Assembly: GCA_015680685.1 (NCBI GenBank)
Contig: MNCI01036132.1
Span: 241,385 to 305,384, forward strand
DNA length: 64,000 nt
DNA from: Gnetum montanum
Lineage: Eukaryota; Streptophyta; Gnetopsida; Gnetales; Gnetaceae
Reading direction: 5' to 3'
Both the position numbers and the translations under genes were made by a program. Below are positions 48,944 through 60,982 of the stretch, piece by piece; position 1 is the first letter of the stretch; each line of letters begins with the position of its first letter. Below the pieces are notes generated by a model. The model worked only from the letters and a program-made list of their open reading frames with translations, was not told where the DNA came from and did no database searches.

Positions 48944-50503
48944 TGAAACACTATTAATTTTGGCTTAGCACTTTGAAATGGAAACAAATCAAGCCCTTTC
49001 GAAGGATCGGAGGAAATATTTGACTAAGGTAGTTTGCTCACCCTCAACATGAACAACTCCAAACAGCATCAAAATCAAGTCAAAGGTGGAGGTCAATTGC
49101 TCAAAATTCAAAATTCTAGTGTTCAAAGTCCAGCGTCAAAAATTGCAAGTTTTTTGGTCACACTGCAGGTAACGCTGAGCATGACCACAACGTGACCTAT
49201 CCAAAAAACCTAGCGTGACCTACCCAAAATGGCTCCAAATCAGACACATTCAAAATCAAATTTCTAGATCCAGATCACACATGGGCAAGCAGTAGTTGTA
49301 GGTTTCAGAAACCAAGATTTAATGACAAAAGGTCAAGTTCTTTTCACTCATGCTAGAGGTCATGCTGGACATGAGCGCAGCATCCACACGCTGGGCATGC
49401 TGCACGCTAGACGCTGGAGGTCATGCCAGGCGTGAGTGTAGTGTGACTACACATTAACTTACACCGAAGCACAAATCAACTCGACTCTAAAGGAACATCA
49501 ATTCATGTTGGAAACCCTGGGCAAACAGAGATGCCTCGAACAGCCTCAAATCGACATCTCGACACCCTGTAGCACTCAATCCATGATCAAGCGAGCTGGG
49601 TTAAATTTCTCTTGTTGTACATTTCATTGTAAATCCCCATTTGTGGGCATGTTAGGCCCTCATGGTCTAAATTAAATGTACTTTCATGGGCTTGAGTAAC
49701 CCATGAGTTGTAAAATACAATGTATCTGGTCAAGAACGTAGCTTGCCGACACACATCTAACTCTTCCCAACATACATCCAACTCGTGCAAAACTATCCAT
49801 TGGACACATGTCGTTGGATCTGCTTTCCTCTCATCTCCCAACTGTTGATTACATTCCTGAAATCCACACCTAAGCCTGGCCCAACCCTATAAATACCCTG
49901 TCAATTCACATGAACAAAGAGGTTGGCAATTGGAGACATTGGTAATTCTGAGAATAATCCTCGGGTGCTTGGCACACTTGACTCCTGACATCTAAGCACT
50001 TCTCACATCATGTCACATCATCACATCACATCATCCCCCAGGGCTAGGCATTTGACCTGCCACCCACACGTGCAGCTACGCTTTGACCAATGCATACCTT
50101 TTTTTTATTAAGTAATACAATTTCAGTTTGTTTTGTTAACCAATCATTATTTCCGTTTACTCTGCTTTATATTTAGTTTACGTTCTATTTACATTCTGCT
50201 TACTACTTTCAGTTTATGTTCTATTTACTTTCTGCTTTGCTTGTATTTTGTTTGTGATCCTGTTTACATTTTACATGTACTATTCACATTTTAAGACACT
50301 GTTTACGATAACCCCAGTGCTAGTCGTAGCTTATGCTCGGGGAAGTCCTTGGTTGATTTGCGTGTAAACCATCCAAGGCACTCTGCCTTCATCCCCTTTT
50401 CCAGCTTGCCCTTAAGTGAAGGCAGGGTTAGCTGTGCCTATCCAATGATCTTTCGGTGTCTGTTTTCCCTTCCATCCTTACACCAACGATTTAGGTCAGT
50501 ACA
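48944..50503 (+). repeat. Element D 3' LTR
   Basis: This 1,560-bp LTR starts TGAAACACTAT and ends TCAGTACA. The target duplication GGTCC follows. A TATAAATA box lies at about 49888. The copy differs from the 5' LTR by many transitions and a few small indels, so D is not a recent insertion. Confidence 0.93.
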
Positions 50504-52596
50504 GGTCCCTATAATGACTTTTAACTTTTTCAAACTTAAGGGCTTCATTTTTCCAAGCGACGATTTTGATGGCTAATTTTTGTCGCAAGGCTTGAACCTC
50601 CTCCATAGATCGATGTTGATGTTTGGTAGCCAACCTCCTCACATCAGCATTCACCCTAGCTAGCTCCTCCTGCTATTGGTGGATAAAGCTTTATATGTAC
50701 TGATTTTTAGCACCAACATTGCGCAGGCAATGAACTTCCACTGTCAACCCAACATTCTCCTGGTGAACCTCCATCAAGTCCTTGTTTAGATGATATGTAC
50801 GAGCATCTTTCAAGAACATATCGAAGATTGCTAACTCTTTCTCATCCTCAACTATCTGGAGTTTGATTTGAAGCTATTGAAAAGCTTCATCTTTGGTGAG
50901 TTCATAGTTGAGGAGAGCTAGATCAGCAAGTTGGGCCCTTAATTGGGCAACTTCTGTTGCCAAGCGTTGATAATTTTCTTGAGCTACTTTGAGTTGCCCC
51001 TCCAAGATGAGGCTCTTACCCCTTGCCAAGAGCAGCTCTGACTGGGTTGCAGTGATATTATCTAGAAGATCAAAGACATCCAGAAGCGGTTGCCCAGTTC
51101 CCACCAGTCGATCCAACAATTCTTCATGTTAGGCTGCATCGATCCTACTACATGAAGTCCCTGTGGATGCCTGTACATCTTCAAGTCCATGTACATCCGG
51201 TACAGGTGCTATTGGTGCATTAAGGGCCATAGCAATCATGTCAGCAACCACTTCAACCATAATTTCCTGTTCCTGGTGCTACATCACTAGGACTGTCACC
51301 CCCTCTCCATCCTCCAAGCATACCAAAAAAGTAGCAGCATTTCCTAAAATTTTAAGAAATAATTGTTGGGTGGATATCGTTACTTCTCAAACACTAGAAT
51401 CAATTCTTGCGGGTTCTTGTGTTCAAGCGATAGAGAACATCAGCCCTACTCTCTCTCTAACAAACTTACTAATTGAGCCACTTGCTCTAGATGGTTCATT
51501 GTAGGGCAATAAACTAAAGGGTTTTCTCCTCCATCGGTCCCTATAGATTGCTCTTGTTGGCTCAAGAGTGATTGTCGGATCTCGCGTATATGTTCTGCGA
51601 TTATTTGCGAACCTAACCTCATTGTTTGCATAGGCGTTGGAGGTGGTTGCTACTCTTCCTCAATTTGTATGGTGGTCAAAGTCTTATCTTTCATCATCTC
51701 CCACCATGAGGCAATTGGGGAATGCTGAAGTGTATTGTTGGTGTATCATGCTATCCCTACCCATTTGCATAATTTTCCTAATTAAGCAGGGAAAGGATAG
51801 AGCCCGCCTTCCACATTCACTTTCAACGAATCTTTTCTAAATCTCCAAAAATAACAATTGTGGAAGGCTCATTGGGAATTTTTCACTTAGAGCAGCACAT
51901 GCACAAGTGGAAAAGGCAGTGATTTTGTTGGGTCTTACCATTGGATAAAAAATGGTAAGATGAAATTTTTGAATATACCCTCTCTACAGTGGTCAAAGTT
52001 CTAAACTCTTTGCAATCCACCCATTAGCACCACCTGATCCACTCCCCTTTTACCTCAGGATATGCTTGCTTAGGGATCTCCGCCACATCAGCTACAATCT
52101 CTGGCAACCCCAGAGCTTGTGCAATCACTTCCGCAAAGTAAGAGACATAGATGTCCTTGATTCTTACTCTAGACCCCAGCTGTCAATTTTTCCAGAAGAG
52201 ATAAGTCTCTCCTAAATATCATTCACCACTGGATGTGATGATTGGCCACATAGGAGACTTTTGCAATTGGAGCTTCACATCTTCTGGTGCATTCTCAAGA
52301 AATGGTCCAAAGTTAAACTCTTGCAGGACCATTTGTTGCACCTCCCTTGGCCTAATAGCATCAAGACATGCCTGGGTTAGGGTAACCTCAAGACGTGGCG
52401 CTATCGCTAGAGTCTCATCCCCTTGCAATTGTTCACTGGGGATCTCCTCATCAAGTCCTTCACGGAGGGGGCCAGTTGCATGGGAGCCCTTCGCATGCTC
52501 TGGGTGCTAAACACCTCATCCCCTTCATGTTCTTGGTCGCTTGTCCCTTGGTTGTGATGGTCGTTCTCCCCTTGGATGCCTTAGTTTCAGTGCCAT
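50504..52596 (-). pseudogene. Element C third ORF, proximal part with coiled coil
   Basis: The ATG at 52596 opens a basic N-terminus (about 20 residues, with RHPRGERPSQPRDKRPR). RLEVTLTQACLDAIRPREV and NFGPFLENAPEDVK (52428-52219) follow, then a decayed middle. A clear heptad-rich stretch at 51119-50874 includes LLLARGKSLILEGQL, EVAQLRAQLADLALL and NYELTKDEAF, so a coiled coil is expected. The frame reaches the D insertion at 50504 with ALRQKLAIKIVAWKNEALKFEKV. It occupies the place of the env-like gene of Athila elements, but no signal peptide or membrane segment is seen. Function is unknown. Stops and frame slips are present. Confidence 0.62.
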
Positions 52597-53036
52597 TTGC
52601 AATCAAACATAACCATTAATTAAATTGTTCACAAGTTGCGCAAAATGGCCCTCATACACCTTCTTAGTTTGACTAAGTTATGGTGCTGGCACGTGCATCC
52701 CATTAAATTTCCCAAAGTATTAGTTCATGGTTTAGAGACAAAAACAATGATGCATGAGTTGTAGGTTATACTATTTTTTTTGCTTTTGTCTCCTAAGAGG
52801 TGTTCAGTCTTTAATAATTGTAAGTTAAGTAATTAATTGTTCTGTAAACCTCACCCTCTCCCTCCCCCCCACAACTGAGAGCATACCTCCAGTTACAAAA
52901 GAGGGAAAGGATAGGTTAATTAGGATGCACAGTAGATAACATAAGTGCATGAAAGAAGAGGTGTGGTGGAAAAAACATCGAAAAACTCCCCCCCAATTTG
53001 TGTGGAAAACAATCAAAGATGCATGGTGCAACGGGG

Positions 53037-53044
53037 TATATATA
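53037..53044 (-). promoter_or_regulatory. Internal TATA box upstream of element C third ORF
   Basis: TATATATA lies 441 bp upstream of the ATG at 52596. Just upstream on the minus strand (plus 53050-53125) is sequence resembling the C LTR's U3, including GCATTAACTAGGCC and TATATGCGGCC, against GCATTGACTGGGC and TATATGCGGCC in the LTR. Element B has the same arrangement. Confidence 0.52.
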
Positions 53045-53049
53045 GAGTT

Positions 53050-54770
53050 TTGTTGCTGCATCGATGGGGCCGCATATACGTAGGGGGCTGCATATATAAG
53101 GCCTAGTTAATGCAGGGGGTTGTGCACATTGACCAACGTTGACCAGCCAAATAAAAGCCCAAAAAATTTAATTTAAAATGCCAAATTAGGGTAGTTGAAG
53201 AGCTGGAGAGACCGGGGACTTGGCTAAAAGAAAGAGAAAGGTAAGCGGGGCGAGAAAAAGAGTAAAAAGTAGGAGAATGTTGTGAGAAAGAACTCTAGGG
53301 AGAAGAATTTGAGCAATGGGTAGCATGGAAACAATCAACCAACAAAATCAAGAGGATGGGAGAGTAACAAACGAAACCAGGGATATGCAAGTGGGTTCTC
53401 CCCATAGTAGGCAGTAGCCTTTATAGTCCTTGCATATTGTCAACACCGGAGTCCATGGGCCCTGGCGTCAAGGAACAGTGACCGCAAGTTAATACTCACA
53501 TCCATGAGAACCCACTGAAGCATTATGGGTTCACGGAAATCCTGACAAACCATCAAAACATAAGATAGGTAGTGAGGTAAGTCGTGGAGATAAATGGGTG
53601 AAGAGAGAGGAGTGGAAATTGGAATTCCAGTTATCGATCACATGAAACCCCATGTGAAGTTATGATTAAGTGACCTGATAGGACCTTTCCCAAGTTCAGA
53701 CCCAAAACCAACCACATACAGTGACATCGTAGCAACAAGTGAAGACTCATCCACCCCTAAGAGGACAAGAATGCACCCATAGAGAACCACCACTCCAACA
53801 TGCATGAGAGGAAGGAAGTGAAATGTGACTAAGTTAGAGGGGACAAGCTAGTCCCATAACTAGTGCTGGTGGCCCATGAGAGGCGGTCTAAGGGGTATGC
53901 TGAATTCCCACATAGTTATGATTTTATTTTTATTTTTATTTTGTGGAAACCACACCATGCAAAGACCCATGCTGAGACCCATGTTGGCTTGCATGCATTC
54001 CACCAAGGGGTGTTCTTTGAATCCTCATACATTGTATTTTTTTATTATTTTGTGGAAACCACACCATGCAAGGTTAAATTTCCAAGGAGCTTCCTTATAT
54101 AAAAGAACTTGGAGTGGTAAGAAATCCGTGAAAACACTTTTGCAACCTAGGGGATAGAAAAGTATGAAGAACGTTGCATTCCCCTTGAAGTCACACCTGA
54201 TTCAAACCATTGGATCATCCCCAAGTCTGGGAACTACACAAGTCACACATTAATTAAAATGTTTTTAAGTGAAAGGGGTTTGCATGTTTCCAAAGGGAGG
54301 AAAACCATGGAGTGGATGAATGGGTGGATGACATGGACTCATTGCCAAGTTTATGAGATGAAAGTAGATGTAAATTCCAAGAACAACAATGCGAGAGCGG
54401 GAGCAAGATAAAATAGGTGGACCAACCACATCACACATCTCATGACAATAAGATAATTTATTGGTAACCAACTAGAAATTACACACACACACAGAAATAA
54501 GCAAACAAGAAATAGAAAAGTAATTAAAGAAAGAAAGAAAAAGTGAGTAAGAATTGGCAAACATATGAATGATGTTGAAAAACAAAAAAGTGTTAAACAA
54601 AAAAGTTTCAAAAATGGTGAGGAGCTTAGTAGACTAGATTATCATGGTGAACAATCTCCCCCACGACTAGGTTGGGAGGAGGACACCCAAAAGATGGAAC
54701 GAGGTCGTCCTTGTGATGCTAAGGCAATAGCACTGGTTTGATGGAGTTCACGAAAAGGTTTTAATTATTT
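53050..54770 (-). other. Element C spacer between integrase and third ORF
   Basis: This is noncoding spacer homologous to 15850-17540 in element B. Shared segments include GTGGAAACCACACCATGCAA-type sequence near 53940-54070. An A-rich tract at about 54480-54620 gives a spurious hydrophobic open frame on the minus strand. Confidence 0.6.
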
Positions 54771-54775
54771 CCTAT

Positions 54776-55860
54776 TCACCAACTGTGTTCTCGTGGGGTC
54801 CTCAGGTTTGTGTATAAACAAGGCCCCAGATGGGAAGGTTTCAGAGATAATGTAGGGTCCCTCCCATAGTTTTTGAAACTTGGTACATTGCAGTACGTGT
54901 GTGGGGTTCTAGTAGAGTACCTTATCTCCACATCTAAATGTTCCCTTCTGAATCCTAAGATCATGATGTTTTTTATTGTAGGCCTTGTGTATCTCATTTG
55001 ATGACAAGGCCACTAATCGATTCTCATCTAGCACACTTAAGTTGATAAGTCATTCACATTGTGCTAGTGGCAGGTCAAGGCCCAAGTCACTGGTTGTAGA
55101 TAGTGTCTAGAGTTCTACCTAGATTGGAAGTTTCGGTAGCTTACTGTACACTAACTCATAAGGGGAGTAACCTATAGGAAGTTTCCAAGTGAAGTGATAG
55201 GCCCAGAGGGCATTGTTAAGTCTGGTGCTCCAGTCCCTCCTATATTTACTGATGGTTTAAGTGAGGAATTTGGTAATCTCCCTATTGGTGACTTCAGCTT
55301 GGCCATTGAATTGGGGGTGATAAGGTGTTGTAAATTTATGAGTAACCCCCAAGTGTTGCATGAGCTTACGAAAAGTGATTCCTGTGAAATGTGTTCCATT
55401 ATCTAACATGAGTGCACATGGCACTCCAAACCTATTTACGATTTGCTATTGGACAAATTGTGCAGCAGTGTTTAAGGAATAGTCGATGATGGCTACTACC
55501 TCTGTCCACTTTATGCAGTAGTCAACAGCAATGATGATGTACGCCTTCCCATTGGACATGGGTGTGATGGGACCCATGAAGTCGATGCCCCAAATGTCAA
55601 AGGGCTCCAATGGTTGGAGCCACTGTTGAGGTCCCTCCATTCATGCAAACATCCCACCATCTCTCTAACATTGTTCACAAGAGCGGGAGAACCATTGTGC
55701 ATAACTAAAGAGTGCAGGCTAGTAATACCCTATAAACAGGATCTTAATGGCCATGCATCATCTAGCATAATGGCCTCCACAAGGGCCCTCGTGAGCATCT
55801 TGGAGGATGCGCAGTGTATCATCATTAGGGACACACCATCGAACCAGGCCATCTACACAC
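54776..55860 (-). pseudogene. Element C integrase (decayed)
   Basis: This is a better preserved copy of the Athila-like integrase. The core starts EPFDIWGIDFMGPITPMSNG (about 55570-55610), with the first catalytic Asp intact. NRFGVPC and DNGTHFTGI follow (about 55400-55440). The segment YHPQFNGQAEVTNREI, read in a neighbouring frame at about 55270-55330, keeps the catalytic Glu. The C-terminal segment ends near 54776. The N-terminal zinc region is decayed at about 55640-55860. Frame changes and stops inactivate it. Confidence 0.8.
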
Positions 55861-55922
55861 ACCTTATAAAGGTGACCCTTGATTTCCATGAAGCACTTAG
55901 CCTTATGGAGAAACTGCTATTT

Positions 55923-57320
55923 CTACCGATGGTCCCATTCCTTTGGCAATTCTTGGGTTTTGAGATAGGTGAGGATGGGGCTGAACCAAGGTGATTCTTT
56001 GCGCACCTGCGCATTGATTGCTCCCACGAAGAGGAGTTCATCTAGAAATTGGTCGAAGAGTGGCTCCTCCTCTTCTGCATTATTCCATCGTAACTGACAC
56101 AAGTGGTCAGTGACCACATTCTCTATTCCCTTCCAGTCTACCATAGTGAGGTCAAATTCCTAAAGAAAATTCATCCATCGTATGATATAGGGGCTCACCA
56201 TTGGTTTGTTCATCAGGAACCGGATGGCATTGTGGTTGGTATGCACGAACACCTTGTACCCAAGCACAAAGTGTTGAAATTTTTCCAAAGCGAACACCAC
56301 CACCATTAACTCTTTTTCGGTGGTGGTGTAATTAAGCTGAGCACCCACAATGCTGCGGCTTGCATAGTGAATATAGTATGGGTGTTTCTAGTCATCCCAC
56401 TATGTAAGCATGGCTCCCAACGCATAGTTGGATGCATCCATCATGATGTGGAAGGGTCTAGACCAATCAGGTGCCCATAGAATTGGAGTTTCTACGAGTT
56501 TCTTTTTAAGCATTTGGAATGCAGATTCACATTCCCTGGTCCAGATGAATAGAGCATCTTTCTTTGTGAGCTCCACCAATGGCTTGGCTATCTTTGAGAA
56601 ATTTTCAATGAAGCACCGATAGTAACTAGTGTGACCAAGAAATGACCGAACATCTTTTACAGTTCTTGGTTGATTGGTTATTCCTTGGATGATCCTGATC
56701 TTTTCAGGATCCATGCTAATCCCTGCTTGTGAAATACAGTGCCCCAGAATAGTGCCCTCTTGGACCATTAAGTGACTCTTTTTCCAATTGAGCTGTAGAT
56801 TAGTTTCCACACATCTTTTCAGAACTTGCTCAAGGCGGTCCAAGGCTTGTTCAATTGTGGCTCCATAGGTAGAGAAATCATCCATGAAGACTTCTACCCC
56901 ATTGCCAATTTGCTACTGAAAGATGTTGATGATAAGGCATTAGAAAGTGGCAAGCACATTACATAGGCCAAAGGGCATCTTTTTGTATGTGAAAGTTCAC
57001 CATGGACTTGTAAATGTTGTTTTGGTCTGGTCTTCTAGCATGATTTGGATTTGGTTATAGCCACTATAGCCATCCAAAAAGCTATAATAACAATGTCATG
57101 TGATGGTATCCAACACCTGGTCCACAAATGGGAGCGGGAAGTGATCCTTGAAGGTAGCCATGTTGAGCAATCAGAAATCTATACAAACCCTCCATTTTCC
57201 ACCTTTTTTGGGCACAATAATGAGTGGGCTAACCCATTCACTATCTGCAATGGAGTAGATGAACCCCGCTTTCAGCAACTGCTTGATTTCATCTTTGACA
57301 ACCTGCTCTAGTTTAGGATT
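55923..57320 (-). pseudogene. Element C reverse transcriptase and RNase H (decayed)
   Basis: The RT fingers and palm (57320 down to 56900) are readable only in shifting frames. The catalytic FMDDFSTYG at about 56860-56893 and the thumb VLKRCVETNLQLNWKKSHLMV lie in a 161-codon open stretch. That stretch continues through FLGHTSYYRCFIENFSKIA into the RNase H start, MMDASNYALGAML. RNase H continues with TTEKELMVVVFALEKFQ, HTNHNAIRFLMNK (56340-56200) and GIENVVTDHL (56120). The RT catalytic box is intact. This is the clearest Athila-type signature in the window. Confidence 0.88.
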
Positions 57321-57714
57321 CAACCATCTTTGTGGTTGTCGTCACGACTTCATGGAGGGATCGATATAAATCTGATGTTGGCAAACCCTAGGATCAACTC
57401 CTGTTAGTTCAAGATATGACCATGCAAAAGCTACCTCCCATTTGTTCACAACCTTCAGCAACTTCTTCTATTCAGAAGCAAGGATGGCATTAATAATCAT
57501 TGGCTTCCCATTTTGCAAAAATGCATATTCTAAATGAGCCAGTAAGGATTTGAGTTCCAAGGGCTCCTATTTAAAACTTTTCCCCAATCATCAAAGTCAT
57601 CAACAGTAGATACTTGTTGATGGATCTCTTCCAATTCATCCATGTTTTCTACATAGGCACGTACAAGCCCCTCAGATGGTTCCATGCATAAAGTGCTGCT
57701 AGTAGGGTCAGCGG

Positions 57715-58290
57715 TCAGCCACTGGGTGCCTTCTTGATTTGTGACTGTTGTGTACAGGCATTTTTGAACTTGCGATTCTTTGGTACACCGACTACATGCT
57801 TGAATAGATGTCTACTTAGCGGACCATAGCTACTGCACATAGTTGCACCCAAAGTTATTGTATGTGATGCATGGAACGTGCTTCTTCTCGATCTTCCCAA
57901 AATGATTTTCCTTTGAAATTTCAAGGGAAAGATCTCAGAGCCCCAATCTTGCATCCACGGTGCTTAGCCAAACTCTTTCCATTATGATTGGAAAGTTCCC
58001 CTTACAATTCTCAACATGGATGACAAGGAAGTCAGTAGGATAGGACCACCTAAAAATGATGGTCACAATTTCTTCCACCAATCCCAAGGGAATAGCAATG
58101 GATTGGTCTACCAACTCAAGCCAAATGTTGCTCTTCTTTAATGGGGGCAGGTTCCAAGTCTTGTACATGTCATGTGAAATCAAGTTGACTCCCAACCCCG
58201 AATGCAAAAGAGCTTTACATGGCTCATTTCCTACCACCTGAAGATATATGAGGGGGCTTCCCGAATCAGTCAATTTCCAAGGAAGATGAC
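57715..58290 (-). pseudogene. Element C aspartic protease (decayed)
   Basis: This is an open stretch with DSGSPLIYLQVVGNEPCKAL, the active site LLHSGLGVNLI (about 58180-58215), VTIIFRWSYPTDFLVI, GNFPIIMERVWL and DLSLEISKENHFG. The active-site Asp is replaced by His (H-S-G), so this copy is catalytically dead apart from its stops. Element F retains LLDSGSGVNLI at the same position. Confidence 0.8.
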
Positions 58291-58329
58291 CTGTCTTTAT
58301 CTAGTCAATCACAGCGTGTGTGAGCATGA

Positions 58330-60790
58330 TCGTTTATACGTTGGAGGGCATTTGGTTTGAAGGTTTCTCGAAGGATGGAATGGTGGAGGCAATTGGAAGT
58401 TCAAAGGAACTATCCACAGGTGTGTGTGAGGGTATGTTTAGGTTATTGGGCCAGAAAAAGGGATGTTTCCATGGCTTCACGTCTAGTCCACTCGGTTGAG
58501 GAGCCAATTGTAAGTTGACAGCCCTCATAGCATTACGTTGCTATGGCTGTGGTGGTATTTTCCCCTGCATAGGTGGAGCATGTGGTAGCTGAGTGGGGTG
58601 TTGCTAAGTAGGGATGGAAAGAGAAGGTGATGGAGGGTAGTAGAGATGTGGGTTCTCCCCCCAGGTGATGGAGACTATGCTCAAAAGTATTCTGGGGGGT
58701 GGTAATGACTTTGAAAAGTCATGTGACTAGAAGACTCCTGCAGGGAGATAGGTTGCTAAACATAGTACCCATACGGATCGGGCTATTGGTAAGGGTACTG
58801 CTGCCTTGGAGGTGGCATCCCCATGCTTGTGGATGCTACCATTGCTGAAAGTATTCGTAAGGTTGCGATGGTGCTCCACTTGGATAATATCCTTGCTACT
58901 GGTGTAATTGCCTGGGATTGCCTTGTGGGTAAGACAACCTTCGGGGTGTTTTCCTCTTAGCCAAGCAAGGATTCAACACATACACCCTAGACTCTTGTAG
59001 ATGTAAAACCATGGGAAAACACCCCTTAGTATGTTCTTATTGGCATATGTCACATTCATCATCTCCCTCTGTATCAGAGTCTGAAACCTATTCTACTACA
59101 GCAAATTTGCCCTTACCTCTATGGTAGGCACATTTAGCTTCCTTCTTCCTATGCCAATCATGATCATTACTCTACTCTTTGGATTCCTCTATGATTTCCA
59201 GAACACTTTGAAATTTTTTGTCCAAAGAGTCCCACATCTTGTCAACCTTTTTCAATATTTTAGAAGAAAATTTTTATAGGGGCAAGGTTTTACAGTTCAC
59301 TGTTGCATCCAGTGCTGATTCCTCCTCATCTTCACAAAATCGAACTTCCCTCTTTCTAATGGAGGGATCCCAATTATACCCCTCTGCACTCTCCTTCTTT
59401 CTAAGTTCCTCCTCTTCTTTAGCCACTTGCTCAATTAAGCACTGCAGTTGATGGACTCCTAATTCTAATAGTCATCCTTGGGCATACACGCCAAGGGTCT
59501 TTCTAGTTTCAAAGTGGAGCCCATCAATGATATGGTGAAGTTGTGCCCACTGAGAGTAGCCATGACCAGGGCATCGATGTAATAGTGAGTAGTATCCACT
59601 CATGGCCGCATCCAAGGGTTCATGACCACCTTGCTTCCATCCTTGGATCTAGCGTCTCAGGTTAGCCACTCTGAAGTAAGTTTGATACTTGTCGTTAAAG
59701 AGTTCCAGCATCGTACTCCATCTCCTGATTGATTCTGGCTCCAAAGACCAGTACCAGCTTTCTGCTTCTTTGATGAGTGTGTGAAGGAACAGCTTAAGTT
59801 TTTTCCAATCATTATCAATATTTTGTAGGGTGCAAGCATCATGAAATGCTTGCAAGTGAGTCTATGGATCACAGTTATATCCCCCTTCAAATCTGGGGAT
59901 GTTGTTCATGTCAATGCGCTTGATCTGGCTATCTTGAAAGTGCCTACTGGGTATTTGAACTACCTCGATGATATGGAGCATGCTTCGAGTAGCCAGCAAT
60001 GGTTCATCTAAGTCATAGTCCTACTGAAGGTCACGATGTCTGTGATGATTTTGGTTGCCTCTCCTTTCTTGATGGTGAGGCTCGAGTGATTGGTCTCACA
60101 CTCCCTCACATTGTTCCCTTCGGCCCTTGCAACCACCATCACCCTAATCCTTTCTACCATGGTTACGATCAGAATTGGAACTGGACAAAGGTAGAGTGAA
60201 GCGGGAGGATGGAGAAGAGGGAGAGGTATCACCATCGTCCCAATGTTGATCTCCCCCTCTACTCTAATGATAGCCTTGATCTTCATGCACATCCTTGCTT
60301 GTGAGATGACCTCTCCTGCATGACCCCCCATCCTCCTAGGGGTCCCGGTCACTTGATTGCTTGTTTTGAATGATGGATTGAATGATATGATGCCCCAAAG
60401 AAAGTTTGGCTGAATGGGAATTATGAAAGATAGGTTCCCCATCATCCTGCAGTCCTTGCAAGAATAAAGGGTTACTAAACTGTTTCCCCTTCATGTGTTC
60501 ATACTGTTCTGCCTGCTGCTAGTCTCATACATGTTGTGCCTCAGTTGGACGATACTCTTAGTAGTCATGGTCCTCCACGACGTACTCCACACTATGTTCC
60601 TAAATGCCTAATCTAGTGAGATTATAAAACAACATTCCAAGAGCCGATCGATCAGGCGATAGTATGATGTTGCCTTCCATGTCTCGCCAGCATAGATGCT
60701 CATCCTAATGTAGGATAAAGGTGAAGTTGGGGACATATTCATCTAGATGAGTGTATACCACCTGACATTCTTATGGCACTAGTGGGTTGG
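58330..60790 (-). pseudogene. Element C gag (decayed)
   Basis: The N-terminal block THLDEYVPNFTFILH is at about 60720-60765. A basic low-complexity part (60445-60008) precedes the capsid core, with KLKLFLHTLIKEAESWYWSLE and RRWSTMLELFNDKYQTYFR (59855-59649). EESKE and basic sequence follow (about 59150-59230), and a Pro/Ser/Gln-rich C-terminus runs to about 58330. Stops and frame slips are present throughout. Confidence 0.75.
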
Positions 60791-60964
60791 ATCCATCCTA
60801 CCTGTGAGAAGAAGATATTTTGGATGTTAGATAATCCACTAATTGGTTTACCTTACTTTTTACTTAGACTGCCTAGCGTGTGTAGACTTTACTATCCTAG
60901 GTCCGTTCCAATGACGTGAATGATAATTTTGCTAAGGTTAGATGGTGCATGTAAGACTAATAGT

Positions 60965-60981
60965 GCCCAACAACGGCACCA
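60965..60981 (-). promoter_or_regulatory. Element C primer-binding site, tRNA-Asp/Asn type
   Basis: The minus strand reads TGGTGCCGTTGTTGGGC one base inside the 5' LTR. This is the best preserved PBS of the Athila-like family here and fits the TGGCGCCGTTGCCGGGG-type sites used by Athila elements. Confidence 0.85.
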
Positions 60982-60982
60982 A

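Larger units (their letters stand above)
31317..50503 (+). mobile_element. Element D: complete Tat-like Ty3/gypsy retrotransposon with an antisense gene
   Basis: This 19.19 kb element lies on the plus strand, flanked by the direct repeat GGTCC (31312-31316 and 50504-50508). Order: 5' LTR, PBS, leader with 24-bp repeats, gag-protease, TTAAACT-type array, a 6 kb segment with an antisense spliced gene, RT-RNase H-second RNase H-integrase, a second array, polypurine tract and 3' LTR. The YVDDIVVKS box, the second (archaeal-type) RNase H and the large size are Tat-lineage traits. Its insertion point is within the third ORF of C. The ORFs contain several stops, so it is defective but the best preserved element here. 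Confidence 0.92.

Noticed and set aside
52825-53061. 78-codon minus-strand open frame near the internal TATA box of element C
   Set aside because: It overlaps the putative promoter, has no counterpart in element B and no motif.
55614-55994. 126-codon plus-strand open frame
   Set aside because: It is a shadow of the integrase N-terminal region and RNase H/integrase linker of element C, which is coded on the minus strand.
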